Source: Candidatus Zixiibacteriota bacterium
GTDB lineage: Bacteria > Zixibacteria > MSB-5A5 > GN15 > FEB-12
Assembly: GCA_029932795.1 (NCBI GenBank)
Contig: JAOZPL010000006.1
Span: 4,627 to 18,304 of the forward strand
Direction: 5' to 3'
DNA: 13,678 nucleotides
Shown here one piece after another: positions 13,517 to 13,678 of the stretch. A program made the position numbers and the translations under genes. Position 1 is the first letter of the stretch. Every line of letters starts with the position of its first letter. The notes under the pieces were generated by a model that did no database searches, was not told the origin of the DNA, and saw only the letters and a program-made list of their open reading frames with translations.

Positions 13517-13678
13517 TCATTCATCCTTGATCTTCTGAAGGGCTCCCAGGACCTCATCGAGTTGCTCGCGGTGAAAGGTTACCCCTTTCTTGGTTGGTAA
13601 CCACTCATCTTCCGGCGAGAGAAAATATATGCGCAATGACACCAGATCGTGTCCTTTGTACTCGCTGCTCTCAATCAT
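13517..13678 (-). CDS. PC4/p15-like single-stranded-DNA-binding protein (possibly partial)
   Basis: The visible 53 residues start MIESSEYKGHDLVSLRIYF and continue through EWLPTKKGVTFHREQLDEVLGALQKI. This matches the transcriptional coactivator p15/PC4 C-terminal fold: a K-G-x-x-L-V-x-(I/L)-R beta strand, then the W-x-P-x-K-K-G-(I/V) strand and a terminal amphipathic helix. Bacterial homologues are small ssDNA-binding proteins of modest characterisation. The ATG occupies the last three bases of the window, so the true start may lie further upstream. It is transcribed toward the thiamine uptake operon, but about 170 bases of non-coding DNA and a separate riboswitch suggest an independent unit. 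Confidence 0.75.
   Translation of the reverse strand: MIESSEYKGHDLVSLRIYFLSPEDEWLPTKKGVTFHREQLDEVLGALQKIKDE

Overview
The window looks like chromosomal DNA from a Gram-negative, FCB-type bacterium, perhaps an uncultured lineage such as Zixibacteria; that placement is a guess. Outer-membrane proteins dominate: a FadL-type barrel, a TonB-dependent receptor with a carboxypeptidase-regulatory-like N-domain, a polysaccharide export protein and a lipoprotein. Base composition looks moderate (about half GC by eye). I see no transposase, integrase, tRNA, rRNA or CRISPR array.

Region 1 (1-4810, minus strand) is part of an exopolysaccharide locus. In transcription order it holds a six-SLBB polysaccharide export protein, a histidinol-phosphate-aminotransferase-like protein that lacks the PLP lysine, and the membrane half of a polyprenyl-phosphate sugar transferase cut by the window edge. 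The first two genes each have an upstream sequence matching the sigma-54 consensus TGGCAC-N5-TTGC(A/T) exactly. An intrinsic terminator and a 12-bp-arm palindrome lie between them. This suggests capsule or exopolysaccharide export under enhancer-dependent control.

Region 2 (4811-5359) is a long intergenic stretch between divergent genes. It contains a minus-strand intrinsic terminator preceded by other inverted repeats, a candidate small RNA.

Region 3 (5360-8354, plus strand) is a two-gene operon: a FadL/OMPP1-type outer-membrane barrel and a lipoprotein with an esterase-D-like fold whose nucleophile elbow carries Gly instead of Ser. A strong terminator closes it. Downstream is a 56-residue zinc-finger-like protein (8544-8714) with a near-consensus sigma-70 promoter whose spacer carries a G8 tract.

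Region 4 (8739-13347, minus strand) is the most coherent system: a TPP riboswitch, a TonB-dependent receptor, a sodium:solute symporter 6 bp downstream, then greA 23 bp further on. The riboswitch marks receptor and symporter as a two-membrane uptake route for thiamine or a thiamine precursor. A small hairpin covering the receptor's Shine-Dalgarno sequence suggests translational control. greA also appears to have its own promoter, placed so that its mRNA would be almost leaderless. At the far edge is a PC4/p15-like single-stranded-DNA-binding protein, possibly incomplete.
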